Shown piece by piece: positions 1 through 7,749 of a DNA stretch of 52,895 nt; within the stretch, counting starts at the first letter, position 1, and each line of letters begins with the position of its first letter. A program made the position numbers and the translations under genes. The notes beneath the pieces are model-generated. The model made no database searches. It saw only the letters and a program-made list of their open reading frames with translations, and had not been told where the DNA came from. Origin of the DNA: Chitinophaga pinensis (GTDB lineage Bacteria > Bacteroidota > Bacteroidia > Chitinophagales > Chitinophagaceae); the NCBI GenBank assembly GCA_943333125.1, contig CALQSB010000021.1, forward strand, positions 1 through 52,895, in the 5' to 3' direction.

Positions 1-292
1 AAGCAAGTATTTTCTTTTTTCCGAAGAAAAATCCTCTGAGTTTTTTTTCTTTTATTTCTGATGAATCATAAATTGAAATCGGCGAAATGTTGTTGATATA
101 TAAAGCCAATTGCTTCCACTTGGGTTTGTCAAGGTTTAACTCCTTTTGAATATTATCAATGGTTTTTTTATCCCCGCTTTGTCCTGCAACAAGTTTCGCA
201 GGGTCTCCCAATAATTGAAACAACGTAAAGATTAATATAATTACCCCCAGTAAAACTAATATCGAACTAAATAATTTTCTGATGAAGTACAT
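1..292 (-). CDS. OppB/DppB-type ABC transporter permease, 3' part cut by window edge
   Basis: Reverse-strand reading from an ATG at 292 stays open to the left edge, giving about 97 residues. It begins MYFIRKLFSSILVLLGVII, a single hydrophobic segment, followed by FQLLGDPAKLVAG and a charged stretch with IQKELNLDKP. This N-terminal layout (first membrane helix, then a GDP motif and an xxLGLDKP-like motif) is characteristic of the OppB/DppB permease family that imports peptides or nickel with an ABC ATPase. The rest of the protein lies outside the window. It starts 24 bp after the end of the MauE-thioredoxin gene on the same strand, so the two may be co-transcribed. A family 5 solute-binding lipoprotein occurs far away at 37421-39049; a partnership is possible but nothing in the sequence shows it. 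Confidence 0.8.
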   Translation of the reverse strand, partial: MYFIRKLFSSILVLLGVIILIFTLFQLLGDPAKLVAGQSGDKKTIDNIQKELNLDKPKWKQLALYINNISPISIYDSSEIKEKKLRGFFFGKKKILA

Positions 293-316
293 CAAGATTT
301 AATTTATAATTGATTT

Positions 317-1414
317 TTATTGTTGATTAGTTTCGATAATCTTCAGTATCTCACCGGCATTGAATTTATTGTTATCCAGTCCTTCGTATGATTTGATAAT
401 ATTGCCGTTCCACAAATACGCTATCCCTGGAGTGGTTGCATTATTTCCTAATAATTTAAAAAAAGTGGGGATGTCATCTATAACATGATAAGGATAATTG
501 ATTTTTGTTTCAGCATAGAACTCTGGAATCTTATACACCTCTTCATTCATGAATAAAATATAAATCGGAGGTAATTTATGTAGTCTCGAAATCTTTACTA
601 TTTCTTTTGCTGCTTCTCTGCAATGATCACAGCCTGGAACAAATAAACAAACGATTTTTTTTCCTTCATCTAGATTTATTTTCTTTCCATTAAAATCGGT
701 ATATACAGCAAATTTTGAAGTGGTAAAAGCAGGCTCTTTTATTTTAATTTCAGTTTGTTTTGAGGTGTCTTTTTTTACAACGTTACTGTCTTTTATTTTT
801 ATAATACTTGTGGTGGTGTCTTTTATTGATTGATGAATAGTGTCATTTATTATCATTGAAGAATCTAATACCATGGGAAGTTTAGCCGGGTTTGTATCAT
901 TTGTGTTTTTGCATGGACAAAAAGGAAAAAAGAAAAACATCAAAAAGGCGGATAAAAAATAAATGAATAATATTACTATAAAGTTATTCTCTCCCCTCTC
1001 TTTATCGGAAACATTTTTAAAAAGATAAATCAACATTATAATGGTAACTATATTTTTGACAAAGGCTTCAAGTGGTGTCATTGGAATCAACTGGCCAAAA
1101 CAACCGCAATTCCCATTCATCGCTCCATGCTCAACCATTTGCAAGCCTAGATGAGCGCAAAAAGCAATTAATAAAAAAATAGTTACCGGAATTACAAATG
1201 TTTTGATATAGTGCCGTTGAAGTATAGCAATAGCAATAGCTGTTTCCAAAGCAATAATTAACCTTGCCAGGTATGGAGCATTACACCAGTTCACTATTCC
1301 AAGGTCAACCAGTTGTTTTTCAAATGCCCAGATTGGGAAAGATTTTGCTACTGCAGAAAGCAAAAATAATGCAGAAATTAATATTCTTACGATGAGGGGT
1401 AAATGCTTTTTCAT
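317..1414 (-). CDS. MauE/DoxX-like membrane protein fused to a thioredoxin-like domain (BT_3928-type)
   Basis: 365 residues. The N-terminal half has about four membrane helices (roughly residues 7-25, 50-65, 72-93, 117-133) with a GNCGCFG motif at 102-107, typical of MauE/DoxX-like quinone-linked redox proteins. A fifth helix near 144-165 ends in CPC (166-168). After a polar linker the C-terminal domain carries a CDHC pair (C261, C264) in a thioredoxin-like context ending with a Pro-containing strand (TTPGIAYLWNG). The architecture matches the Bacteroidota BT_3928 family and suggests electron transfer across the inner membrane to a periplasmic dithiol. The partner is unknown. It lies 45 bp downstream of the DUF1599 gene, an arrangement recalled from other Bacteroidota. 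Confidence is high for the domain types and low for the substrate. Confidence 0.8.
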   Translation of the reverse strand: MKKHLPLIVRILISALFLLSAVAKSFPIWAFEKQLVDLGIVNWCNAPYLARLIIALETAIAIAILQRHYIKTFVIPVTIFLLIAFCAHLGLQMVEHGAMNGNCGCFGQLIPMTPLEAFVKNIVTIIMLIYLFKNVSDKERGENNFIVILFIYFLSAFLMFFFFPFCPCKNTNDTNPAKLPMVLDSSMIINDTIHQSIKDTTTSIIKIKDSNVVKKDTSKQTEIKIKEPAFTTSKFAVYTDFNGKKINLDEGKKIVCLFVPGCDHCREAAKEIVKISRLHKLPPIYILFMNEEVYKIPEFYAETKINYPYHVIDDIPTFFKLLGNNATTPGIAYLWNGNIIKSYEGLDNNKFNAGEILKIIETNQQ

Positions 1415-1459
1415 TGTGTATGTTTGGCGTAATTATAAAGTTGGGTTTAAATAACAGAT

Positions 1460-2011
1460 TCAACTAATGTGCTTTCCTTCGTCAATTAAAATCAAACCAA
1501 AAGCAGCGTAATTTAAAATATCAAAAAAATTGGCATCAATGCCTTCGCTTACTATCGTAATTCCATTATTTGATACAATTTGTTTGATGCGTAAAATTTT
1601 CGCCAAAATCAAATCTATAAAACTCTCCTGACTCATATCTCTCCAAGCCTCACCGTAATCATGATTTTTATCAGACATCAGGCTTTTTGATTTGCTGATT
1701 TTTTCATCATAATATTTTGCCACTTCTTCAACACCCAATTGTTCTATATCTTCATTATTGATGGAAAGTTGTATCAATCCAATAACTGCATAATTCAGTA
1801 TCCCTTCAAATTCACTTTTTATACCATCTTCTATTTTCTGTTGCTGCTTCTCTTGAATGGTCTTGACTCTTTTTGCTTTTATATAAATCTGGTCTGCAAT
1901 AGAAATAATTCTGTAAACTCTCCAGGAGGTGCCATAATCAGCAGTTTTTTTTAAAAATGTATTTCTGCAATTTGCAACGACTTTATCGTATTGAACTTCT
2001 GTTGCTGTCAT
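1460..2011 (-). CDS. DUF1599 family protein with internal duplication
   Basis: 183 residues, recognised as the Bacteroidota DUF1599 family (now also called a nucleotide-modification-associated domain). The protein is two copies of one unit: a DYG.(S/A)WR motif at 25-30 recurs at 118-123, and an ILNYA(V/A)(I/F)GLI motif at 71-80 recurs at 165-174, so the repeat period is about 94 residues. No signal peptide or membrane segment is visible. It heads a leftward run with the MauE-thioredoxin gene and the permease, and is divergent from folP. The family is often found beside folP, which is the case here. The biochemical role is not known to me; a nucleotide-related role would be an inference from the domain name only. 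Confidence 0.8.
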   Translation of the reverse strand: MTATEVQYDKVVANCRNTFLKKTADYGTSWRVYRIISIADQIYIKAKRVKTIQEKQQQKIEDGIKSEFEGILNYAVIGLIQLSINNEDIEQLGVEEVAKYYDEKISKSKSLMSDKNHDYGEAWRDMSQESFIDLILAKILRIKQIVSNNGITIVSEGIDANFFDILNYAAFGLILIDEGKHIS

Positions 2012-2062
2012 TTATGAAGGATAAATTATTTATTTTAAAACAATGATACAAATTAATAGTTG

Positions 2063-2070
2063 CACCTTTG
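2063..2070 (+). promoter_or_regulatory. Imperfect -7 element upstream of folP
   Basis: CACCTTTG matches the Bacteroidota -7 consensus TAnnTTTG at all but one of its fixed positions. It lies 32 bp before the ATG at 2103 and inside the longer reading frame that could start at 2043. If it is the promoter, the upstream start cannot be used. No clear TTG element was found at the expected distance. Confidence 0.35.
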
Positions 2071-2102
2071 TGAATATTCACAAAAATACAATTACTCTTT
2101 CA

Positions 2103-2942
2103 ATGTCCACACTTAACTGTAAAGGAAAAATTTTGGATCTGACTGTTCCCAAAGTAATGGGAATTATAAATATTACTCCTGATTCTTTTTTTGAAGGATA
2201 TCTGGATCAGTCAAATGACCAAATTATCGGAATGGCCAGAAATATGTTATTTCAAGGGGCGGCTATTTTAGATATCGGCGGTCAAAGTACAAGGCCAGGA
2301 AGTACTCGTATTTCAGCATCAGAAGAAATAAGTAGGGTAATCCCTGTGATCAAATCTTTACATCAACATTTACCCGACGCTATTTTATCCATTGATACCT
2401 ATTACAGTGAAGTTGCGAAAATGGCTGTGGAAGCAGGCGCTTCTGTTATTAATGATATTAGCTCAGGTGAGTTTGATAAGAATATGATTGAATTAGTAAG
2501 TAAACTTAATGTGCCCTATATCTGCATGCATATTCAGGGAACTCCCGAAACCATGCAAAATGCCCCTGATTATACTGATGTCGTTAAAGAGATACTTGAG
2601 TTTTTTATTAAAAAGGTTAGTGATTGCAAAAAAGCCGGTATAAAAGACATTATTATTGATCCTGGTTTTGGATTTGGAAAAAATATAAATCATAATTTCC
2701 AGTTATTAAAAGAACTTAATGTTTTTAATGTAATCGATTGCCCCATTTTAGTTGGTCTCTCCAGAAAAGGAATGATTTATAAATCAATTGGAGCTTCCCC
2801 GGCAGATGCTTTAAATGGCACCACTGTAGTCAATACTTTAGCCTTGCATAACGGGGCTTCTATTTTAAGAGTTCATGATGTAAAAGAAGCCGTAGAATCA
2901 ATAAAGCTGTATGAATTATACAAAAATGCCGCTCCATTATAG
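2103..2942 (+). CDS. folP: Dihydropteroate synthase
   Basis: 279 residues from the ATG at 2103. It condenses 6-hydroxymethyl-7,8-dihydropterin diphosphate with 4-aminobenzoate in folate synthesis, in the cytoplasm. Family motifs are visible: GIINITPDSF near residues 20-29, the DIGGQSTRPG loop, DTYYSEVA and VINDISSG in the barrel, and IDPGFGFGK. The length fits the usual 270-285 residues. The frame is open further upstream to an ATG at 2043, but that extension (MIQINSCTFV...) is unlike the family and overlaps a possible -7 element, so the internal start is preferred. The stop codon lies within the loop and stem of the terminator at 2928-2954. It diverges from the DUF1599 operon. Confidence 0.95.
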   Translation: MSTLNCKGKILDLTVPKVMGIINITPDSFFEGYLDQSNDQIIGMARNMLFQGAAILDIGGQSTRPGSTRISASEEISRVIPVIKSLHQHLPDAILSIDTYYSEVAKMAVEAGASVINDISSGEFDKNMIELVSKLNVPYICMHIQGTPETMQNAPDYTDVVKEILEFFIKKVSDCKKAGIKDIIIDPGFGFGKNINHNFQLLKELNVFNVIDCPILVGLSRKGMIYKSIGASPADALNGTTVVNTLALHNGASILRVHDVKEAVESIKLYELYKNAAPL

Positions 2943-2954
2943 AGCGGCTTTTTT
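2928..2954 (+). terminator. Rho-independent terminator of folP, overlapping its 3' end
   Basis: A perfect 7-bp stem GCCGCTC / GAGCGGC (2928-2934 and 2942-2948) with a 7-nt loop is followed by six T. The folP stop codon occupies 2940-2942, so the hairpin is partly coding. Confidence 0.85.
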
Positions 2955-2978
2955 CATTGAATTCTGAATTTTATTTTA

Positions 2979-4007
2979 TTACTTTTTTGTTTTAACAGCT
3001 TTCAAATTTTTGACACTGTCCATATATTTCTCACGCTTCAATTTTCCTTCAGTTAATTTTTTATTCATGTCTGCAATTACTTGTTCTTTAGTATTGAGTT
3101 CCATTATTTCAATATCAAAAACTAAAATAGAATTAGCAGGAATATCTTCGCCAATTTTACGCTTTCCATAAGCTAAAGGGGAAGGAATATAAAATTTGGC
3201 TTTGGCTCCTTTGTTCAATAATTTCAATCCATCAGTCCAGCCTTTAATAACACTGGTTCCTAATGACATATCATTAGTCATATTTACACTTAATGGCTCT
3301 ACATGTCCTTTTGAAGAATCTGTATTACTGTCAAACATTTTTCCATCCATAGTGCGACCGGTATAATTCGTTTTTACAATAACTGAAGTATCAATGTTTG
3401 CTCCGGTTCCTGGCTGTATGATTTGTACATAAGTTCCTAATGGAGTTTTTTGTAATCCGGTAATATTGTTTTTCTTGAAATAATCCTGAAGTGCTTTATC
3501 ATCTTTTTCCATTATTGCAATATTGTCGATAGAATCTTTTCTTTCTCTAATAATCATTTCAGATTGACGTGCACTGTCTACTTCCTTTTGGTTCTTAAAA
3601 ATGTTCAACAATTTGATTGTTGTTATAAAATGATAACCCTTCTTGATAAAAGGAGGCATAGTTCCTGGATTCTTTGCAAACATAGAATCTACAATTAATC
3701 TGATTACTGCACTATCCCCAGTTTTTAACTGAGAAAGAATTTTATAATATTCTGGCGGAACACTATTAGCATCAAAAGGCTCGATGATTGGACCTCCGTT
3801 TGCTCTGGTGTCATTAAGCAATGAATCTCTTTTGCCGTCATTCAGATATTGACATATTTGCATTTGCATAAAGTCGCCGACTTTAATTTTTGCACCTGAA
3901 CCTGAGGAAATGATTTTGTATTCTAATCCCTTTTCCCCTTTTTTGAAATTTTGTTGACAAGCAGAAAATAAAATAACTGCAGTTAATAAGTAAGAAAGTT
4001 TACGCAT
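2979..4007 (-). CDS. FKBP-type peptidyl-prolyl isomerase, lipoprotein
   Basis: 342 residues. The N-terminus MRKLSYLLTAVILFSACQQ is a lipoprotein signal with a lipobox ending at Cys17. Two FKBP-like modules follow. The first (about 25-140) is divergent (GLEYKIISSGSGAKIKVGDFMQMQ). The second (about 190-305) is canonical, with VKTNYTGRTMDGKMFDSN, VIKGWTDGL and IPSPLAYGKRKIGEDIPANSILVFDIEI. The lysine-rich tail is typical. The protein is expected to catalyse proline isomerisation or assist folding in the periplasm or at a membrane. It starts 11 bp after the end of the DHH phosphoesterase gene and so probably shares its promoter. Whether the first module is catalytic is doubtful, because its aromatic pocket residues are poorly conserved. 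Confidence 0.85.
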   Translation of the reverse strand: MRKLSYLLTAVILFSACQQNFKKGEKGLEYKIISSGSGAKIKVGDFMQMQICQYLNDGKRDSLLNDTRANGGPIIEPFDANSVPPEYYKILSQLKTGDSAVIRLIVDSMFAKNPGTMPPFIKKGYHFITTIKLLNIFKNQKEVDSARQSEMIIRERKDSIDNIAIMEKDDKALQDYFKKNNITGLQKTPLGTYVQIIQPGTGANIDTSVIVKTNYTGRTMDGKMFDSNTDSSKGHVEPLSVNMTNDMSLGTSVIKGWTDGLKLLNKGAKAKFYIPSPLAYGKRKIGEDIPANSILVFDIEIMELNTKEQVIADMNKKLTEGKLKREKYMDSVKNLKAVKTKK

Positions 4008-4018
4008 TTGTGTATAGT

Positions 4019-5038
4019 TTAAAATTGATAAGAACTTAATTCATTTTTGTTTTCACTCAAAGCTTTAATAAATTTTGAAACTACAGCTTCGAGTGGTTCT
4101 TTACTTTGGCCTCCTGCTGCATTGTAATGTCCGCCGCCATCAAAATATTTACGTGCAAAAGTGTTTACATCAAAATTCCCTTTGCTTCTGAATGAACATT
4201 TTCTTTCCTCTCCCCTGTCGATAATAATTGCAGCTAATTTAATGCCTTCAATACTTAATGGATAATTCACAAGCCCTTCCGTGTCTCCTGTTTTAAGATC
4301 GTATTTTATCAGGTCTTGCTGAGTAATGGAAATTAAGGCTGTATTGTATTCGTAAAAAATTTGAAGTCTGTTTAACAATGTGTTTCCAATAAATCGAAGT
4401 CTGTTTTCTGAAAAGTTATCGTAAAGTTCTTCATGAATAACACTGTGTTTAAGACCTTTTCCGAGCAAATCGGCAATCATGGTATGAACTCCTGAAGATG
4501 TAGAAGGGAATCGAAAAGAACCGGTATCCGTCATAACGCCTGCATAAAGGCATTGTGAAACTTCGTTATTTATTTTTTCTGAGAATCCTGATTGAATGAT
4601 GAAATCGTAAACCATTTCAGCAGTGGAACTTTTGGAAGTATCACTCACGCCGTATTTAAATACTTCAACTTGTGGTTGTTGATGATGATCGATCAGGATT
4701 TTTTCAGCATTTGACTTTAATAAAACGTCTTCCATTTTTTTTGTTCGGCTCATCGTGTTGAAATCCAAACAAAAAATCCAATCTGCATTTGCAATGATAC
4801 CATCCGATTTTGATTGATCTTTTTCATAATCAATTACAGTGTTACATCCAGGCATCCAATTTAAAAAGCTCGCCCAATTTGTAGGGGAAATCACATTTAC
4901 CTGATGACCAAATTGCACCAAAAAATGAAAAAGACCTAATGTAGATCCCATGGCATCGCCATCAGGTTTTTGATGCATTGTAATTACCACCTTTTTAGGG
5001 GCGGTTAAATCGGGGATTATATTACTTATTGACTCCAT
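4019..5038 (-). CDS. DHH/DHHA1 phosphoesterase, NrnA-like (nanoRNase / pAp phosphatase)
   Basis: 339 residues. The motif HQKPDGDAMGS at 22-32 is the first metal-binding DHH motif, IDHHQQP near residue 115 is the signature DHH motif, and GGGHYNAAGG near 300-310 is the DHHA1 substrate-binding loop. Together they identify the NrnA-like group that degrades short oligoribonucleotides (and in some members 3'-phosphoadenosine 5'-phosphate) in the cytoplasm. The length fits NrnA. A well-formed promoter (5049-5079) places the transcript start about 5 nt before the ATG. It leads a two-gene run with the FKBP lipoprotein and diverges from ndk. Which substrate dominates cannot be read from the sequence. 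Confidence 0.88.
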   Translation of the reverse strand: MESISNIIPDLTAPKKVVITMHQKPDGDAMGSTLGLFHFLVQFGHQVNVISPTNWASFLNWMPGCNTVIDYEKDQSKSDGIIANADWIFCLDFNTMSRTKKMEDVLLKSNAEKILIDHHQQPQVEVFKYGVSDTSKSSTAEMVYDFIIQSGFSEKINNEVSQCLYAGVMTDTGSFRFPSTSSGVHTMIADLLGKGLKHSVIHEELYDNFSENRLRFIGNTLLNRLQIFYEYNTALISITQQDLIKYDLKTGDTEGLVNYPLSIEGIKLAAIIIDRGEERKCSFRSKGNFDVNTFARKYFDGGGHYNAAGGQSKEPLEAVVSKFIKALSENKNELSSYQF

Positions 5039-5048
5039 AAACGCGGCG

Positions 5049-5079
5049 CAAAAGTATGGTTTAAAAATGAATGCACAAA
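5049..5079 (-). promoter_or_regulatory. Bacteroidota-type promoter of the nrnA-like gene
   Basis: Read on the minus strand: TTTG (5079-5076), a 19-bp spacer, then TACTTTTG (5056-5049), an exact match to TAnnTTTG. Transcription would start near 5043, giving a very short leader to the ATG at 5038. It lies back to back with the ndk promoter. Confidence 0.7.
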
Positions 5080-5084
5080 TTCAA

Positions 5085-5116
5085 TTGCATATATAAAGTT
5101 TTAGGTCTTATCTTTG
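5085..5116 (+). promoter_or_regulatory. Bacteroidota-type promoter of ndk
   Basis: TTG at 5085-5087, a 21-bp spacer, then TATCTTTG at 5109-5116 match the consensus. Expected transcription start is about 5122, which excludes the upstream reading-frame start at 5071 and supports the ATG at 5134. Confidence 0.75.
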
Positions 5117-5133
5117 CGCCCAAAATTACAAAA

Positions 5134-5550
5134 ATGACCAACAGAACTTTTACAATGATTAAGCCTGATGCAACCCAAAAAGGCAATACAGGTGCTATTC
5201 TGGAAATGATTAACAATGGCGGATTTCGCATTGTAGCTATGAAAATGCTTCATTTAAGCAGTGAAAAAGCAGGGGAATTCTATGCCGTTCATAAAGAAAG
5301 ACCTTTTTACGGTGAATTAGTTGAATTTATGAGTCGTGGACCAATAACAGCAGCTATTCTGGAAAAAGAAAATGCAGTGGAAGATTTCCGTAAACTAATC
5401 GGAGCTACAAATCCTGCCAATGCTGAAGATGGCACAATTCGTAAAAGATTTGCTGCTTCTATCGGTGAAAATGCTATTCATGGTAGCGACAGCGACGAAA
5501 ATGCTGCAATTGAAGGAGATTTCTTTTTTAGCAAACTGGAACAATTTTAA
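5134..5550 (+). CDS. ndk: Nucleoside diphosphate kinase
   Basis: 138 residues from the ATG at 5134. It transfers the terminal phosphate from ATP to nucleoside diphosphates through a phospho-histidine. The motifs [12 protein letters not shown] at 6-17, the (R)GPITAAILE segment, [18 protein letters not shown] and the active-site NAIHGSDS with His116 are all present. The length equals the family norm of about 140. The frame extends upstream to 5071, but those 21 residues lie over the promoter and are not part of the family. A terminator follows at 5574-5602. The gene appears monocistronic and diverges from the nrnA-like gene. Confidence 0.97.
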   Translation: MTNRTFTMIKPDATQKGNTGAILEMINNGGFRIVAMKMLHLSSEKAGEFYAVHKERPFYGELVEFMSRGPITAAILEKENAVEDFRKLIGATNPANAEDGTIRKRFAASIGENAIHGSDSDENAAIEGDFFFSKLEQF

Positions 5551-5573
5551 TTAAATTGTACTGAAAATATCAG

Positions 5574-5602
5574 AAAGGTCTCACATAATGTGGGGCCTTT
5601 TT
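5574..5602 (+). terminator. Terminator of ndk
   Basis: A 12-bp stem (5574-5585 with 5589-5600, containing two G-U wobbles) has a very small loop and is followed by a short T run. An ATG at 5588 lies in its loop, which argues against that ATG as the start of the next gene. Confidence 0.7.
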
Positions 5603-5704
5603 ATTGTTATCCGAAATGAAATTTTGCAATTTTTAAAACCGTTTATTCTTAGGTTAATTAGAATAAACAAAATTCCGAAAATTTGCTTCTATACTTTTCT
5701 CATT

Positions 5705-6409
5705 ATGCACACTTCTCTTACCATAATCAGATATCGAAACAGGGCAATTCCACTTGCTTTTTTGTCGATGGCACTATTTCATTTTCCTTTATGGTTCAGT
5801 AAAAAATATAGTTTTTACAAGCTATTAGGCTCTGGCAAAAACGGCACCTTTGATAAAGTTCCTGATTTAAACCAATGGGCTATTCTGCTTGTTCATAAAG
5901 GCCCCGTTACTGTATTAAATAATCCTTCCACTCTTGGTGAATTTATTTCTAAATGGATAAACTTGTTTGCTAAAGAATCATTCACTATTTTGATGGAGCC
6001 TGTTGCAGGCCATGGTAAATGGGACAATCTTGAGCCTTTTGGAAATTTAGATTCAAAAAATATTTATGAAGGACCTGTCGCTACGTTAACCAGAGCAACA
6101 ATAAGGCTAAGCAAAATGAAACATTTCTGGCAACATGTAGCTCCTGTTGCCCAAAAAATGAAAGCGGCAAATGGTTATGTTTTTTCAATTGGAATTGGAG
6201 AAGTACCTTGGATTAAACAAGCTACTTTCAGTGTTTGGCAATCTGTGGAAGAGATGAAGGTTTTTGCTTACAGCATGAAAGAACATAGAGAAGTGGTAAA
6301 AAAAACGAGGGCTGAGAAATGGTATAGCGAAGATCTTTTTGTGAGATTCAGAATAATAGAATCATTCGGTACAATCAGAGATGCGAACCCACTGAGAATA
6401 AAGTCTTAA
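5705..6409 (+). CDS. Spheroidene monooxygenase-like (CrtA-like) protein
   Basis: 234 residues from the ATG at 5705. It resembles the CrtA family: KLLGSGKNGTF, WAILLVHKG, GPVATLTRATIRLSKMKHFWQHV and the very characteristic IGIGEVPWIKQATFSVWQS. Purple-bacterial CrtA (about 240 residues) introduces a keto group into acyclic carotenoids. In Bacteroidota the same family occurs without an assigned substrate. The frame is open back to an ATG at 5588, but that codon lies in the ndk terminator loop, so the shorter start is preferred. No phytoene synthase, desaturase or cyclase gene is in the window, so a carotenoid role is only inferred. No signal peptide is visible. Confidence 0.7.
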   Translation: MHTSLTIIRYRNRAIPLAFLSMALFHFPLWFSKKYSFYKLLGSGKNGTFDKVPDLNQWAILLVHKGPVTVLNNPSTLGEFISKWINLFAKESFTILMEPVAGHGKWDNLEPFGNLDSKNIYEGPVATLTRATIRLSKMKHFWQHVAPVAQKMKAANGYVFSIGIGEVPWIKQATFSVWQSVEEMKVFAYSMKEHREVVKKTRAEKWYSEDLFVRFRIIESFGTIRDANPLRIKS

Positions 6410-6462
6410 ATTTGAATAATCATTTTACAAGGATTTACTTTTTGTTATCATAACATTTTTAT

Positions 6463-7410
6463 ATGAAGAATATTAAATTAATTGAAGTGCCTTCCGAAAT
6501 TGGTGCAGGAACCAGAGGTGCAAGTTTAGGCATTGAAGCAATTAAAATTGCCGGACTCGATTTTATGAGTAATTTTTTTATTCATTTCCCCTCAGAAAAA
6601 ATAGAAACAGAAAATAAATTATTGTTTGAGCCTATACAATCTCCTTATGCTAAAAGAATTCATGGGGTACTTAATATGTATGAGCGAATTAGTAAAGCGG
6701 TAAGTGACAGTATGAAGAATAATTTCTTTCCTGTTATTTTAAGTGGGGATCACAGTAATGCTGGCGGTACTATTGCCGGAATTAAAATGGCTAAGCCCAA
6801 AAGTAAACTTGGTGTTATTTGGATTGATGCTCACGCTGACTTACACACGCCATACACTACTCCATCAGGCAATATGCACGGTATGCCTGTAGCTACAGCC
6901 ATTGCAGAAGATAATTTGGAATGTAAAGTTCATGACCTTGATGAGACTACAAAGAAATTATGGAATCAGCTAAAATCTATTGGAAGAATTAATCAGAAAG
7001 TTTTGCCCGAAGATGTAGTATTTATTTCTTTGCGCGACTTCGAAAAAGAAGAAAAGTTTTTAATTGAAAAACATGGTATAAAAGTTATTTCTACGAGTGA
7101 AGTGCGCAGAAACGGCGCCGAAAATATCAGTCGTAAAGTATTGCGCTATCTGAGTGATTGCACAGATATTTATGTAAGCTTTGATGTGGATAGTTTGGAT
7201 TCTTCTATTTCAAAAGGAACGGGAACACCTGTAGGAAATGGATTAAAGGAAAGAGAAGCAGAAGACTTGATTAGCAAATTTATGCAAAATAGAAAAGTGT
7301 GTTGTTTTGAAATTACTGAAGTAAATCCAACATTAGATAAAGAAAATTTAATGGCCGAAATTGCTTTTAATATTCTTCAAAGAAGTGTAAATATTCTAAT
7401 GATGAACTAA
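6463..7410 (+). CDS. Arginase-family ureohydrolase
   Basis: 315 residues. The two-metal (Mn) centre of the ureohydrolase family is complete: His97 in SGDHSNAGG, Asp122, His124 and Asp126 in IDAHADLHT, and Asp241 and Asp243 in SFDVDSLD. The loop TPSGNMHGMP (133-142) and a length near 310 fit arginase, which splits arginine to ornithine and urea, better than agmatinase. Formiminoglutamase remains possible, because substrate choice depends on loops that I cannot assign safely. The gene stands alone, in the same orientation as the CrtA-like gene 53 bp upstream. A weak hairpin follows at 7416-7443. Confidence 0.85.
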   Translation: MKNIKLIEVPSEIGAGTRGASLGIEAIKIAGLDFMSNFFIHFPSEKIETENKLLFEPIQSPYAKRIHGVLNMYERISKAVSDSMKNNFFPVILSGDHSNAGGTIAGIKMAKPKSKLGVIWIDAHADLHTPYTTPSGNMHGMPVATAIAEDNLECKVHDLDETTKKLWNQLKSIGRINQKVLPEDVVFISLRDFEKEEKFLIEKHGIKVISTSEVRRNGAENISRKVLRYLSDCTDIYVSFDVDSLDSSISKGTGTPVGNGLKEREAEDLISKFMQNRKVCCFEITEVNPTLDKENLMAEIAFNILQRSVNILMMN

Positions 7411-7415
7411 ATGAA

Positions 7416-7443
7416 TGAAACCGAGATGTTACTCCCGGTTTCA
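7416..7443. terminator. Possible bidirectional terminator between arginase and the small glgB-linked gene
   Basis: An 8-bp inverted repeat TGAAACCG / CGGTTTCA (7416-7423, 7436-7443) lies between two convergent reading frames. It lacks a T run on either side, so it is a weak candidate. Confidence 0.35.
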
Positions 7444-7486
7444 ATTGTCCTGTAAACAACCATTAAAAATGTATAGCTATTATTGC

Positions 7487-7714
7487 TTAATATAATTTTT
7501 CATTCTTTAGATACTCCCCAAATTTTATTTGTAAAAAAATGTTTTCTGAATGGCAATCTGAAGGATAGCTATCATAGCTTGTTGAAACATTTGCAGAAGT
7601 TTTAGACAGTGTATCAATCAATCCTTTTTCAAGAATAAATACAGCGTTGTCATTGGTTTGTGCAAATTCACTGCTATAGATGCACATTTCTGTGAGGGTT
7701 TGTTCAGTTTTCAT
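7487..7714 (-). CDS. Small hypothetical protein downstream of glgB
   Basis: 75 residues, MKTEQTLTEMCIYSSEFAQT at the N-terminus, no membrane segment or recognised domain. It is acidic to neutral with a Ser/Asp-rich middle (STSYDSYPSDCHSEN). It begins 35 bp after the glgB stop on the same strand, and its codon use (AT-rich third positions) resembles the neighbouring genes, so it may be the distal gene of a glgB transcript. No family was recognised. Its reality rests only on position and coding appearance. Confidence 0.45.
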   Translation of the reverse strand: MKTEQTLTEMCIYSSEFAQTNDNAVFILEKGLIDTLSKTSANVSTSYDSYPSDCHSENIFLQIKFGEYLKNEKLY

Positions 7715-7749
7715 TTAGGGTACGGATTAAAACACTTATCGACATTCTA

